Shown: piece after piece, positions 1 to 8,229 of the stretch
How positions within the stretch are numbered: the first letter of the stretch is position 1
Layout: every line of letters begins with the position of its first letter
From: Providencia sneebia DSM 19967
Lineage (GTDB): Bacteria; Pseudomonadota; Gammaproteobacteria; Enterobacterales; Enterobacteriaceae
Direction: 5' to 3'
Length of the DNA: 64,000 nt
Assembly: GCF_000314895.2 (NCBI RefSeq)
Contig: NZ_CM001773.1
Span: forward strand, 2,481,709 to 2,545,708
Made by a program: the position numbers and the translations under genes
The notes under the pieces: generated by a model
The model's database searches: none
What the model was told of the DNA's origin: nothing
The model's input: only the letters and a program-made list of their open reading frames with translations

Positions 1-1
1 T

Positions 2-1333
2 TTATTGGTTGTCATTATGCACCAAGGTGTTCGAATGAGCTTCCAGCATGGTTTTCTTGATTATATCAAGGAAAATGATCAACAACGTGCTGAACTCATT
101 GCCGAGGCACTTGCTGATCAATACAGTGATACAGGAAGTTGGCAATTTTTGATTAATGATGAACGTGCCTTTTTCAATATTTTACGTAGCATTGATCACC
201 ACCAGCGCTCTTTGCCACCATCAAAGCCGAAAACATGGCGTTCCTATTTTTGGGTGCTTGATAGCCAAAAGAAAATTCTTTTCGGACGCAATATTAAAAT
301 TCCTAATAATGTGATCCGCCAACCCGTTATCACCCTAGATGGCAAAACAGTAGGTTGGGTTATCGCCAGCTATGGCGACCTCATTAGCAATGAAATTGAT
401 CGGCGGTTTGATGAACAGCAAATGTACACCAGCTGGTTTATTGCAGGCTTGTCACTCTTTGTGGCTTTAATTGCCACCGCTTTTCTTGCGCGAGGTTTTT
501 TACGTCCAATCAAACGATTATTAGAAGGCACGAATCAATTAGCAAGAGGTGATTTTTCAACCCGTGTACCTGAAGTTGGTCGAGATGAGTTAGGTCAATT
601 AGCTAAAGATTTTAACCATTTAGCGTCAACCTTAGAAAAAAATGAACAAATGCGCCGAGATTATATGGCGGATATTTCTCATGAACTTCGCACACCTTTA
701 TCTGTATTACAAGGTGAGCTTGAAGCTGTACAAGATGGTGTACGCAAAGCAACGCCCGAAACAATTAATTCCCTGCTTGCTGAAACACACACATTAATCA
801 AATTAGTGAATGACTTACATCAACTCTCACTTTCTGATCGCGGTTCTTTAGCTTATCGCAAGCAACATACGGATATTATCCCATTGATTATGATGGCAAT
901 TGAGCAATCACGTTGGCGACTAGAAGAAAAACAACTTACTGTTGAGTTTGATTCACTTAAACAACAAATCGTGAATATCGATCCAGACCGTATCTTGCAG
1001 CTTTTTTATAATTTAATGGAAAATAGCCTGCGTTATACCGACCCGCATGGCAAAATTATTATTCGTGCAGTGATTGAAAATAACCAACTCGCCATTTATT
1101 GGGAAGATAGCGCTCCGGGCTTAACTGTTCAGCAATGTAGCCATTTATTTGAACGCTTCTATCGTGCTGAAGGTTCACGCAATAGAGCAAGTGGGGGTTC
1201 TGGTTTAGGTCTTGCCATTTGCTATAATATTGTTGAAGCGCATAATGGTTCAATACAAGCATCCCCTTCTCCGCTTGGAGGTGTGTGCATTGCTATCCAT
1301 TTACCGATAAAACAACAGGAAAATGAGCTGTGA
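2..1333 (+). CDS. baeS: Sensor histidine kinase BaeS, 5' end missing
   Basis: Inner-membrane sensor kinase of the BaeSR envelope-stress system, which in E. coli activates mdtABCD, acrD and spy. The frame is open from base 2, so the gene starts before the window; by comparison with E. coli about 22 N-terminal residues, including the start of the first membrane helix, are missing. Visible parts in order are a periplasmic sensor region, a second membrane helix near base 450, a HAMP linker ([10 protein letters not shown]), the phospho-acceptor box [10 protein letters not shown] near base 670, an N-box ([10 protein letters not shown]) and the ATP lid [19 protein letters not shown]. It overlaps baeR by 4 bases, so the two are one operon. 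Very close to E. coli BaeS throughout. Confidence 0.96.
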   Translation, partial: LLVVIMHQGVRMSFQHGFLDYIKENDQQRAELIAEALADQYSDTGSWQFLINDERAFFNILRSIDHHQRSLPPSKPKTWRSYFWVLDSQKKILFGRNIKIPNNVIRQPVITLDGKTVGWVIASYGDLISNEIDRRFDEQQMYTSWFIAGLSLFVALIATAFLARGFLRPIKRLLEGTNQLARGDFSTRVPEVGRDELGQLAKDFNHLASTLEKNEQMRRDYMADISHELRTPLSVLQGELEAVQDGVRKATPETINSLLAETHTLIKLVNDLHQLSLSDRGSLAYRKQHTDIIPLIMMAIEQSRWRLEEKQLTVEFDSLKQQIVNIDPDRILQLFYNLMENSLRYTDPHGKIIIRAVIENNQLAIYWEDSAPGLTVQQCSHLFERFYRAEGSRNRASGGSGLGLAICYNIVEAHNGSIQASPSPLGGVCIAIHLPIKQQENEL

Positions 1334-2028
1334 TAGAGCAAAACTTACCTCGTGCTCAAGTATTGATTGTTGAAGATGAACCTAAATTAGGTCAGTTACT
1401 TTATGACTACCTTGAAGCCGCAGGATATCAACCATCTTTGCTACAACGCGGTGATGGGGTTATTGAACATGTCAAACAGAACCAGCCTGATATCATGCTG
1501 CTCGACCTAATGTTACCGGGCATGGATGGCTTGACGATTTGTCGAGAACTGCGCAAATTTTGTGAAATCCCCATTATTATGGTGACAGCAAAAACCGAGG
1601 AAATAGATCGACTGCTTGGGTTAGAAATTGGTGCTGATGACTATATTTGTAAGCCATTTAGCCCACGCGAAGTTGTCGCTCGAGTAAAAACGATTTTACG
1701 GCGTTGTCAGCATAGTTCATTGCCAAATAATAAACAAAAAAATCAATTAATGATTGATGAAAATGCGTTTCAAGTACGCTATGGCGAACAATTACTTGAA
1801 CTGACCCCTGTAGAATTTCGTTTGCTAAAATTCATGTCAGATAATCCCGGAACAGTATTTTCTCGTGATCAACTTCTAGACATTCTCTATGATGACCACC
1901 GCATTGTGACCGATAGAACGATTGATAGCCATGTGAAAAATTTACGCCGCAAATTAGAATTACTGGATAGCGAAAAAACCTTCATTCGCTCTATTTATGG
2001 ATTAGGCTATCGTTGGGATGAAGTTTAA
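1330..2028 (+). CDS. baeR: Response regulator BaeR
   Basis: OmpR/PhoB-type response regulator partnered with BaeS. It has a receiver domain with the acidic pair in VEDEPKLGQ, phospho-acceptor Asp59 in LLDLMLPG and the conserved Lys in CKPFSPRE, followed by a winged-helix DNA-binding domain ([17 protein letters not shown] ... SIYGLGYRW). The start is a GTG that overlaps the baeS stop (GTGA), so translation is probably coupled to baeS. An 11-base tandem direct repeat (AAGGTTTTCT twice, 2040-2060) follows the stop codon. I see no classical terminator between it and trhP. Confidence 0.96.
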   Translation: MIEQNLPRAQVLIVEDEPKLGQLLYDYLEAAGYQPSLLQRGDGVIEHVKQNQPDIMLLDLMLPGMDGLTICRELRKFCEIPIIMVTAKTEEIDRLLGLEIGADDYICKPFSPREVVARVKTILRRCQHSSLPNNKQKNQLMIDENAFQVRYGEQLLELTPVEFRLLKFMSDNPGTVFSRDQLLDILYDDHRIVTDRTIDSHVKNLRRKLELLDSEKTFIRSIYGLGYRWDEV

Positions 2029-2138
2029 GCCTTCTTATCAAGGTTTTCTCAAGGTTTTCTTTCCTAGATATACTTACTTATTGTAGGGAATACTTGGATC
2101 TTCATCTAAACCACGTTAAAATTGCGCTCCTTTAAAAA

Positions 2139-2161
2139 TACTTATCCTATTTGGATAAGTA
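2139..2161 (+). promoter_or_regulatory. 9-bp inverted repeat upstream of trhP
   Basis: TACTTATCC-TATTT-GGATAAGTA is a perfect 9-bp stem with a 5-base loop that ends 29 bases before the trhP start. It is not followed by a T-run, so it is more likely an operator or leader structure than a terminator. Its function is unknown. Confidence 0.4.
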
Positions 2162-2189
2162 CTGACTTGACATCAGATTGAGAACACTC

Positions 2190-3569
2190 ATGTTTACACC
2201 AGAATTATTATCCCCTGCCGGTTCTTTAAAGAACATGCGCTATGCTTTTGCTTACGGTGCAGATGCTGTATATGCTGGACAGCCTCGCTATAGTTTGCGA
2301 GTCCGTAACAACGAATTCAATCATGAAAACCTTGCAAAAGGTATTCAAGAAGCTCACGAACTTGGTAAAAAGTTTTATGTCGTAGTGAATATTGCACCTC
2401 ACAATGCGAAGTTAAAAACATTTATTCGTGACTTAACACCGGTGATTGAAATGGGGCCTGATGCCCTGATCATGTCAGATCCCGGTCTTATCATGATGGT
2501 TCGTGAAGCTTTTCCTGAGATGGATATTCATTTATCTGTTCAAGCTAACGCAGTTAACTGGGCTTCGGTAAAATTCTGGAAACAAATGGGTTTAACGCGC
2601 GTTATTTTGTCGCGTGAGTTATCTCTTGATGAAATTGCCGAAATTCGCAAACAAGTTCCAGAAATAGAACTCGAAGTTTTTGTTCACGGCGCACTTTGCA
2701 TGGCGTACTCAGGCCGCTGCCTACTTTCTGGATACATTAATAAACGCGATCCAAACCAAGGCACTTGCACTAATGCTTGTCGTTGGGAATATAAAGTTGA
2801 AGAAGGCAAGGAAGATGATGTTGGCAACATTGTTCATGTGCATGAACCCATTCCTGTGAATGATATTACGCCTACGCTGGGTGCTGGCGCACCAACAGAT
2901 AAAGTCTTTATGATAGAAGAAGCAAAACGTCCTGGCGAATATATGACCGCTTTTGAAGACGAACATGGCACTTATATCATGAACTCAAAAGATCTCCGTG
3001 CTATTGAACATGTTGAAAAATTGACACAAATGGGTGTTCATTCTCTCAAAATCGAAGGTCGAACTAAGTCATTCTATTATTGTGCTCGCACAGCGCAGGT
3101 TTATCGCCGCGCAATTGATGATGCCGTAGCAGGAAAACCATTTGATCCTACTTTGCTTTCAACATTAGAAGGCTTAGCACACCGCGGCTATACTGAAGGC
3201 TTCTTGCGCCGTCATACTCACGATGCTTATCAGACTTATGAATATGGTTATTCTGTTTCTGATACACAACAGTTTGTTGGCGAATTTACCGGCAAACGCC
3301 TTAATGGACTTGCAGAAGTTGATGTTAAAAATAAATTTAGTGTCGGTGATAGCTTAGAACTAATGACACCAACAGGTAATATTATTTTCACACTGGATAA
3401 ATTGTGTAACCGCAAAGGTGAAGCTATTGATGTAGCACCGGGTAATGGCCATATCGTGTACCTTCCTGTTCCTGATGACATTGATATCAATTTTGGTTTA
3501 TTGATCAGAAACCTGCCAGGTACAACAACGCGTTCTCCACACCAAGTAGAAGCACAAACTACCCCTTAA
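2190..3569 (+). CDS. trhP: tRNA 5-hydroxyuridine synthase TrhP (YegQ), U32 family
   Basis: Peptidase-U32-family protein that in E. coli makes 5-hydroxyuridine at the wobble position of tRNA from prephenate, in parallel with TrhO. The N-terminus MFTPELLSPAGSLKNMRYAF matches E. coli YegQ, so I place the start at this ATG; a TTG 12 bases upstream is also in frame but would add residues absent from the family. The U32 cysteine signature is intact near residues 162-195 (GALCMAYSGRCLLSGY, then GTCTNACRW). At 459 residues it is near the usual family length (about 450-460). It is followed directly by a terminator and then by cyaR, the E. coli arrangement. Confidence 0.96.
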   Translation: MFTPELLSPAGSLKNMRYAFAYGADAVYAGQPRYSLRVRNNEFNHENLAKGIQEAHELGKKFYVVVNIAPHNAKLKTFIRDLTPVIEMGPDALIMSDPGLIMMVREAFPEMDIHLSVQANAVNWASVKFWKQMGLTRVILSRELSLDEIAEIRKQVPEIELEVFVHGALCMAYSGRCLLSGYINKRDPNQGTCTNACRWEYKVEEGKEDDVGNIVHVHEPIPVNDITPTLGAGAPTDKVFMIEEAKRPGEYMTAFEDEHGTYIMNSKDLRAIEHVEKLTQMGVHSLKIEGRTKSFYYCARTAQVYRRAIDDAVAGKPFDPTLLSTLEGLAHRGYTEGFLRRHTHDAYQTYEYGYSVSDTQQFVGEFTGKRLNGLAEVDVKNKFSVGDSLELMTPTGNIIFTLDKLCNRKGEAIDVAPGNGHIVYLPVPDDIDINFGLLIRNLPGTTTRSPHQVEAQTTP

Positions 3570-3596
3570 AATAGTCAATTACGCGCAAGTGCTTGT

Positions 3597-3642
3597 AATG
3601 CTGGAAATTTTCATTAACAATTTGAATTTCCAGCATTTTTTA
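3597..3642 (+). terminator. Rho-independent terminator of trhP
   Basis: A perfect 13-bp stem, AATGCTGGAAATT (3597-3609) with AATTTCCAGCATT (3625-3637), encloses a 15-base loop and runs into a T-tract at 3636-3642. It lies 28 bases after the trhP stop codon. Confidence 0.9.
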
Positions 3643-3744
3643 TTTCTTTCTCAGAATATACTTTCTTTATAACTTTATTTATTACCTCATAATTAGTTAT
3701 CAAAAAAAGCCCTTCACCCTTTAATAACGTTGAATATTCATTTT

Positions 3745-3787
3745 TATGCAATAGATCACAACAATTAGCTATTCAATACCGTATAGT
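3745..3787 (+). promoter_or_regulatory. Probable CRP-dependent promoter of cyaR
   Basis: A -10 box TATAGT at 3782-3787 places the RNA start near 3794. Upstream, AGATCACA (3753-3760) is a good right half of a CRP site; the left half is poor. The centre, near 3750, lies about 43 bases before the inferred start, the usual position for CRP acting at a class II promoter. E. coli cyaR is activated by cAMP-CRP, so this fits, but the weak left half keeps confidence moderate. Confidence 0.5.
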
Positions 3788-3793
3788 CACTCA

Positions 3794-3882
3794 CGAAAAT
3801 GAAGAACTAGAAAGTCATATATTAAGACTAGGAACCACCTCCTTGGCTGGCTCAATCTCCCTTGAGCTAGCCATTTCTTTTT
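3794..3882 (+). ncRNA. cyaR: CyaR small regulatory RNA (RyeE)
   Basis: Hfq-dependent small RNA that in E. coli and Salmonella represses ompX, luxS, nadE and yqaE. Two blocks match E. coli CyaR: AGGAACCACCTCCTT (the targeting region) and the loop AATCTCCCTT. The terminator stem GGCTGGCTCAA (3845-3855) pairs with TTGAGCTAGCC (3862-3872) with one G-U pair, then ATTTCTTTTT. Stem bases differ from E. coli but remain paired. The start is inferred from the -10 box; the resulting length of about 89 nt is close to E. coli's 87 nt. Its position downstream of trhP (yegQ) is also as in E. coli. Confidence 0.9.
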
Positions 3883-4118
3883 ACACCCTATGTAATCTTT
3901 CCTTACCAAAAAGGAAAAAATGAAGCTATTTTATCCAATCATTAATAAAAAATGGCTCATTTTTAGACTTTTATCATCATTTTGATTATCAAATAAACGC
4001 AGATTTGATTTATACTCAAAAAGACACTCTAGAATCAATTTAGGCTAAATAACCACCTTATATCTTGTATTGAATAGCTCATCACTGACGCCTTTTCTTA
4101 TCATAAGGATCTGCATTA

Positions 4119-5018
4119 ATGACAAAACAACATTCCGCTTTACTCATCCTCAATGGAAAACACTCTGCGAACCCTGAATTAAGAAAAGCAATTCAATATC
4201 TGCGTGCTGATGGGCACACCATTTTAGTCCGCATTCCTTGGGAACAGGATGATACATACCAGTTTATTGAAGAAGCGATTTCTCAGAATGTGGAAACAAT
4301 TATTGCTGGTGGTGGTGATGGCACAATCAACGCCGTCTCAAGCGCACTAATGCTTTTCCCTGAAGATAAACGTCCAACGATAGGCATATTGCCACTTGGC
4401 ACTGCCAATGATTTTGCAACCAGCGCTAACATTCCCAAAAATATCATCTCAGCATTTGAATTGGCGGTAAAAGGCCAATCTAAAGCAATCGATATTGTCA
4501 AAGTTAATCAAAATGCCTATTTCTTAAATATGGCGACTGGCGGTTTTGGTACTCGTATCACAACTGAAACTCCCGATGCACTAAAATCGACCCTCGGTGG
4601 AGCTGCCTATGTACTTAATGGGCTATTACGCCCAGATACATTAAAAACAGATAACTGCAAAGTTGAAATGGATAATTTTAGTTGGGAAGGTGAAACTCTG
4701 GTTATTGCGGTAGGAAATGGTAAACAAGCTGGCGGAGGCCAACAATTGACACCAAATGCTTTAATCAACGACGGAAAATTCAATTTATTAGTTGTCCCTG
4801 CGCGTGATGTTATACCTGCTTTATTGACCAATTTATTTAGTTATGAAAAAAATGCCCACTTAATCGAAAAAGAAACCACTAAAGTCACTATCTCTTCTCC
4901 TCATAAAATGACATTCAATTTAGATGGTGAACCTCTTACTGATGAAAGATTCACCTTTGAAATACTACCTGAAGCGATCCACTGCCGATTACCGCCTCAA
5001 TGTAGCTTGTTATCTTAA
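4119..5018 (+). CDS. yegS: Lipid kinase YegS
   Basis: Cytosolic kinase of the diacylglycerol-kinase catalytic family; E. coli YegS phosphorylates phosphatidylglycerol in vitro, but the physiological substrate is unsettled. The nucleotide-binding signature GGGDGTINAVSSAL begins near residue 64, followed by GILPLGTANDFA and, near the C-terminus, MTFNLDGEPL. At 299 residues it equals E. coli YegS and aligns end to end. The start follows AAGGATCTGCATTA. It lies downstream of cyaR and upstream of fbaB, as in E. coli apart from genes missing between them. Confidence 0.96.
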   Translation: MTKQHSALLILNGKHSANPELRKAIQYLRADGHTILVRIPWEQDDTYQFIEEAISQNVETIIAGGGDGTINAVSSALMLFPEDKRPTIGILPLGTANDFATSANIPKNIISAFELAVKGQSKAIDIVKVNQNAYFLNMATGGFGTRITTETPDALKSTLGGAAYVLNGLLRPDTLKTDNCKVEMDNFSWEGETLVIAVGNGKQAGGGQQLTPNALINDGKFNLLVVPARDVIPALLTNLFSYEKNAHLIEKETTKVTISSPHKMTFNLDGEPLTDERFTFEILPEAIHCRLPPQCSLLS

Positions 5019-5222
5019 ATTATGTGAGTAGGATCTAATAGCAAGAGGGTTTCATTTACGTTAAGACAACAGTGCCACATTAAGAAAATAGTTTTTCCTC
5101 GCATTGCTTTTTGTGGGTACTGCTGTTTATTGATGTTACCCTAAAGTTCGTTAATGCTGTATTGAAAGCTGCTCGAAAATCAACAGTTTCAATTCCATAA
5201 CCTTTGTTCAATAGAGGATATT

Positions 5223-6272
5223 ATGACTGATATTGCCAAGTTGTTAGGTTCCGAAGCTTCAACCCTTTTAGATCACCGTTGCCAAACTATTCCTCGTGAA
5301 AATCTCTACCTACCCGGCTCTGATTTCGTCGACCGCGTCATGATTGATAATGATCGCCCAAATACAGTTCTGCGCTCAATGCAAACCTTATTCAATCATG
5401 GCCGTTTAGCAGGAACGGGATATTTATCTATCCTACCTGTTGACCAAGGTGTTGAGCACTCAGCGGGGGCTTCATTTGCCGCCAACCCACTCTACTTTGA
5501 TCCAAAGAACATTGTTGAGCTGGCTATAGAAGCTGGCTGTAACTGTGTAGCTTCAACATATGGCGTATTAGCATCCGTTTCACGTCGTTATGCGCATAAA
5601 ATCCCATTTTTGGTTAAATTGAATCATAACGAAACACTTAGCTATCCAACCCAATATGATCAAACCTTATATGCCAGTGTTGAACAAGCGTTTGAAATGG
5701 GAGCTGTTGCGGTTGGTGCGACTATTTACTTCGGTTCAATTGAATCACGTCGTCAAATTGAAGAAATCTCCGCCGCTTTTGAGCGCGCGCATGAATTAGG
5801 TATGGTGACTGTTTTATGGGCCTACCTACGCAACCCAGCATTTAAAAAAGACGGTGTTGATTATCATGCTAGTGCTGACTTAACGGGTCAAGCAAACCAT
5901 CTAGCGGCAACTATTGGTGCAGATATTGTCAAACAGAAATTAGCTGAAAATAATGGCGGGTATACCGCCATTGGCTTTGGTCATACTGATGAGCGCGTCT
6001 ACAGCAAATTGACAACCGAAAACCCAATTGATTTAGTTCGCTATCAATTAGCTAACTGCTATATGGGCCGTGCTGGATTAATTAACTCTGGTGGCGCATC
6101 TGGGCAAAATGATTTAAGTGACTCTATTCGTACAGCGGTAATCAATAAACGTGCTGGCGGTATGGGGTTAATTTTAGGCCGTAAAGCCTTCAAAAAATCC
6201 ATGTCTGAAGGTGTCGCTTTAATTAATGCAGTACAAGATGTATACCTGAGTAAAGACGTCACAATTGCTTAA
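5223..6272 (+). CDS. fbaB: Class I fructose-bisphosphate aldolase FbaB
   Basis: DhnA-type class I aldolase that interconverts fructose 1,6-bisphosphate with dihydroxyacetone phosphate and glyceraldehyde 3-phosphate; in E. coli it serves mainly gluconeogenic growth. The 349 residues align end to end with the E. coli protein (350). Motifs seen are [15 protein letters not shown], the lysine in ADIVKQK (residue 237, expected Schiff base) and [13 protein letters not shown]. The ribosome site is AGAGGATATT before ATG. It converges on thiD with a hairpin between them. Confidence 0.97.
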   Translation: MTDIAKLLGSEASTLLDHRCQTIPRENLYLPGSDFVDRVMIDNDRPNTVLRSMQTLFNHGRLAGTGYLSILPVDQGVEHSAGASFAANPLYFDPKNIVELAIEAGCNCVASTYGVLASVSRRYAHKIPFLVKLNHNETLSYPTQYDQTLYASVEQAFEMGAVAVGATIYFGSIESRRQIEEISAAFERAHELGMVTVLWAYLRNPAFKKDGVDYHASADLTGQANHLAATIGADIVKQKLAENNGGYTAIGFGHTDERVYSKLTTENPIDLVRYQLANCYMGRAGLINSGGASGQNDLSDSIRTAVINKRAGGMGLILGRKAFKKSMSEGVALINAVQDVYLSKDVTIA

Positions 6273-6286
6273 TTTTTATTATTATG

Positions 6287-6306
6287 GAGCCCATTTAATT
6301 GGGCTC
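6287..6306 (+). terminator. Hairpin between fbaB and thiD
   Basis: GAGCCC-ATTTAATT-GGGCTC lies between two convergent genes. The + strand side continues with TAATCTTTCTT, only moderately T-rich, and the - strand side with CATAATAATAAAAATT. It probably serves fbaB, perhaps both genes. Confidence 0.65.
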
Positions 6307-6321
6307 TAATCTTTCTTAGTT

Positions 6322-7119
6322 TTACCACCAAGCATGAAAATGGTGTACTGGACCAATTCCTTTCCCGACGTCTAAATTATCCGCATTTTCTAAAGCAATT
6401 TGTAAATAATGTTTTGCCTCAGAAACCGTTTCCTGCCAACTGTTCATCCTCGGCCTTAAAGCTGCAAGTGCTGCTGATAACGTACACCCAGTTCCATGTG
6501 TATGCCGCGTATTGACTCTTGGTGAGCTAAAACGCCACGCTCCTTCAACTGTCATCAACCAATCAGGGCTTTCTATATCACTCAAATGCCCGCCTTTCAT
6601 TAACACGGCCTGACACCCCATTTGTAGCAACTTCTGTCCTTGTTCAAGCATTTGCGTTTCATTTTGTGCAATCTCGCAACTAAGTAATACTGCCGCTTCA
6701 GGTAAATTAGGCGTGATAAGAGATACGACAGGTAATAATTGGCGTCGCATTGTCTCAACAGCGTCAGGTAGTAATAGCGGATCGCCACTTTTAGCAACCA
6801 TTACAGTATCTAAAACAACATGAGGAATAGCGTACTGCTTGATTGCCTGAGCAACAACATCTATGACCTTTTGGTTAAATAGCATGCCTATTTTTGCACT
6901 ATCAATCCGAACATCACTCAAAACAGAGTCCAACTGCGCAGCAACAAAAGATTCAGGTAATTCATGAACAGATTGCACGCCCTGAGTATTCTGAGCAACT
7001 AACGCAGTTATCACACTTGTGCCGTAAGCTTTGAGTGCAGAAAATGTTTTTAAATCAGCTTGGATCCCTGCGCCCCCAGAAGGGTCAGTGCCTGCAATTG
7101 TTAACGCATTGATATTCAC
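6322..7119 (-). CDS. thiD: Hydroxymethylpyrimidine/phosphomethylpyrimidine kinase ThiD
   Basis: Phosphorylates HMP and then HMP-phosphate to give HMP-pyrophosphate for thiamine synthesis. Motifs are TIAGTDPSGGAGIQADLKTF at the N-terminus and HTHGTGCTLSAALAAL near the C-terminus, ending GPVHHFHAWW as in E. coli. I choose the GTG at 7119 (MNINALTIAG, aligning with E. coli MKRINALTIAG): a GTG three codons earlier overlaps the Shine-Dalgarno AAAGGAG itself, whereas this one lies 8 bases after it. That gives 265 residues. The usual partner thiM is absent here. A TPP riboswitch lies upstream, so repression by thiamine pyrophosphate is expected. Confidence 0.95.
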   Translation of the reverse strand: MNINALTIAGTDPSGGAGIQADLKTFSALKAYGTSVITALVAQNTQGVQSVHELPESFVAAQLDSVLSDVRIDSAKIGMLFNQKVIDVVAQAIKQYAIPHVVLDTVMVAKSGDPLLLPDAVETMRRQLLPVVSLITPNLPEAAVLLSCEIAQNETQMLEQGQKLLQMGCQAVLMKGGHLSDIESPDWLMTVEGAWRFSSPRVNTRHTHGTGCTLSAALAALRPRMNSWQETVSEAKHYLQIALENADNLDVGKGIGPVHHFHAWW

Positions 7120-7127
7120 AGATGTCA

Positions 7128-7146
7128 CTCCTTTGCGAGGTAGGAG
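7128..7146 (-). promoter_or_regulatory. Hairpin that can mask the thiD ribosome site
   Basis: On the minus strand CTCCT (7146-7142) can pair with AGGAG (7132-7128), the core of the thiD Shine-Dalgarno sequence, across a 9-base loop. This is the expected form of a translational expression platform: with TPP bound the ribosome site would be closed. Pairing is seen in the sequence; the switching role is inferred. Confidence 0.6.
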
Positions 7147-7179
7147 CGGTCATAGAGGAAGAGTAATTGAGACGCTTCC

Positions 7180-7287
7180 GACTTCCCTACGCTGGCATTA
7201 TCCAGATCAGGTAATACGGGTGCTTCTCAGTCTGTACCGCTATAATCCAAATAAATGGAGTTAAGTCAATAATAGACGCCCCGAGCC
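7180..7287 (-). promoter_or_regulatory. TPP riboswitch (thi box) controlling thiD
   Basis: The 3' half is canonical on the minus strand: ACTGAGA, AGCACCCG, then ACCTGATCTGGATAATGCCA and GCGTAGGGAAGTC. The 5' strand is GGCTCGGGGC (from 7287): GGCT pairs with AGTC to make P1 and CGGG with CCCG to make P2. Between P2 and CTGAGA lies an unusually long P3 arm of roughly 45 bases, closed by GTC/GAC and containing an internal hairpin TCCA-TTTATT-TGGA. The E. coli thiM riboswitch has a much shorter P3. Ligand-binding bases look intact. Confidence 0.93.
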
Positions 7288-7428
7288 AAAAATACTTTCT
7301 AAGTATCTCATTTTTCTAAATAACAAACTAGATAGAATTTGTAGGTAAATTTGATTATCAGAATAAAAAATTAAGGTTGTTATCTTATGCCTAGGTAAAC
7401 TAGAATAATTAGCAACATAATCGTTATA

Positions 7429-7446
7429 TGAGCAAATTTATGCTCA
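7429..7446 (+). promoter_or_regulatory. Inverted repeat upstream of pagP
   Basis: TGAGCA-AATTTA-TGCTCA is a perfect 6-bp palindrome about 60 bases before pagP, and a third TGAGCA follows in the AATATGAGCATTAACC stretch. It may be an operator. E. coli pagP is PhoP-activated, but I do not see a clean PhoP box here. The rest of 7288-7504 is AT-rich and shows no clear promoter. Confidence 0.35.
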
Positions 7447-7504
7447 CCATAAATAAATATACGAATATTATTCAATATGAGCATTAACCTGAATCGGATT
7501 TACA

Positions 7505-8083
7505 ATGATAGTTAACAAAGCATTGCAGCAAATTATTGGTGGTAGCATTTTAATGACCGCCTCTGTTTGTTTCGCTTCATCCACGACTTCTACTGAGCAA
7601 CAACCTGTCGGCTTGTGGGATAAATTCACTCAAAATGTCTCCGAAACTTGGGATTCCGATCAGTACGATATTTATTTACCTGTCTTAACTTGGCATAACC
7701 GTTTTACTTATGATAGAGAAAAAACCAATAGCTACAATGAAACACCTTGGGGTTTTGGTGTAGGTAAATATCGCTATGATGAAGATAATGATTGGCATGC
7801 TTTATATGCAATGGCATTTATGGATTCGCACAATAAAGTTGAGCCTATTGCGGGGTATGCATTCCAAAAAATGTGGGTACCAGGTGAATTAGATGGCTTT
7901 AGAATGGGCGCGGGTTTCACATTAAGTGTGACAGCTCGAGATGACTACGCTTATATCCCAATTCCGTTGCCGCTTCCTTTAGTTTCTATGGAATATAATA
8001 AGCTTTCGCTTCAAGCTACCTATATTCCAGGCACATACAACAATGGTAATGTTCTTTTTGCTTGGTTGCGCTGGCAATGGTAA
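7505..8083 (+). CDS. pagP: Lipid A palmitoyltransferase PagP
   Basis: Outer-membrane eight-stranded beta barrel that transfers palmitate from phospholipids to lipid A, giving resistance to cationic antimicrobial peptides. A signal peptide of roughly 25 residues ends near CFASST. Catalytic residues of the family are present: His in LTWHNRF and Asp-Ser in AFMDSHNK. Barrel signatures include PWGFGVGKYR, EPIAGYAFQK, TARDDYAYIPIPLPLPL and YIPGTYNNGNVLFAW, ending RWQW. The 192 residues are close to E. coli (186). No strong ribosome site is visible. It converges on the permease gene with a shared terminator. Confidence 0.95.
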   Translation: MIVNKALQQIIGGSILMTASVCFASSTTSTEQQPVGLWDKFTQNVSETWDSDQYDIYLPVLTWHNRFTYDREKTNSYNETPWGFGVGKYRYDEDNDWHALYAMAFMDSHNKVEPIAGYAFQKMWVPGELDGFRMGAGFTLSVTARDDYAYIPIPLPLPLVSMEYNKLSLQATYIPGTYNNGNVLFAWLRWQW

Positions 8084-8180
8084 AACGTGCATTATTCAAT
8101 CTATAAATGAATTAAAAATCGGCAGTTAATAACCCATTTATTTAAGTTATTTATCGTATTGTTGATTTCATTTCATATAA

Positions 8181-8210
8181 AAATGGCCGGTGATATGCCG
8201 GCCATTTTTT
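8181..8210. terminator. Bidirectional terminator, pagP / permease
   Basis: AAATGGCCGG (8181-8190), loop TGATATG, CCGGCCATTT (8198-8207): a perfect 10-bp stem with T-runs on both strands (TTTTTT on + after 8204, and TTTTATATG on the minus side). It separates convergent pagP and the aromatic permease. Confidence 0.93.
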
Positions 8211-8229
8211 ATTTTAAATTAAATAATAA

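Noticed and set aside
7031..7264. 77-codon + strand frame over the thiD start and TPP riboswitch
   Set aside because: It is antisense to thiD and the conserved riboswitch, whose sequence explains its open state.
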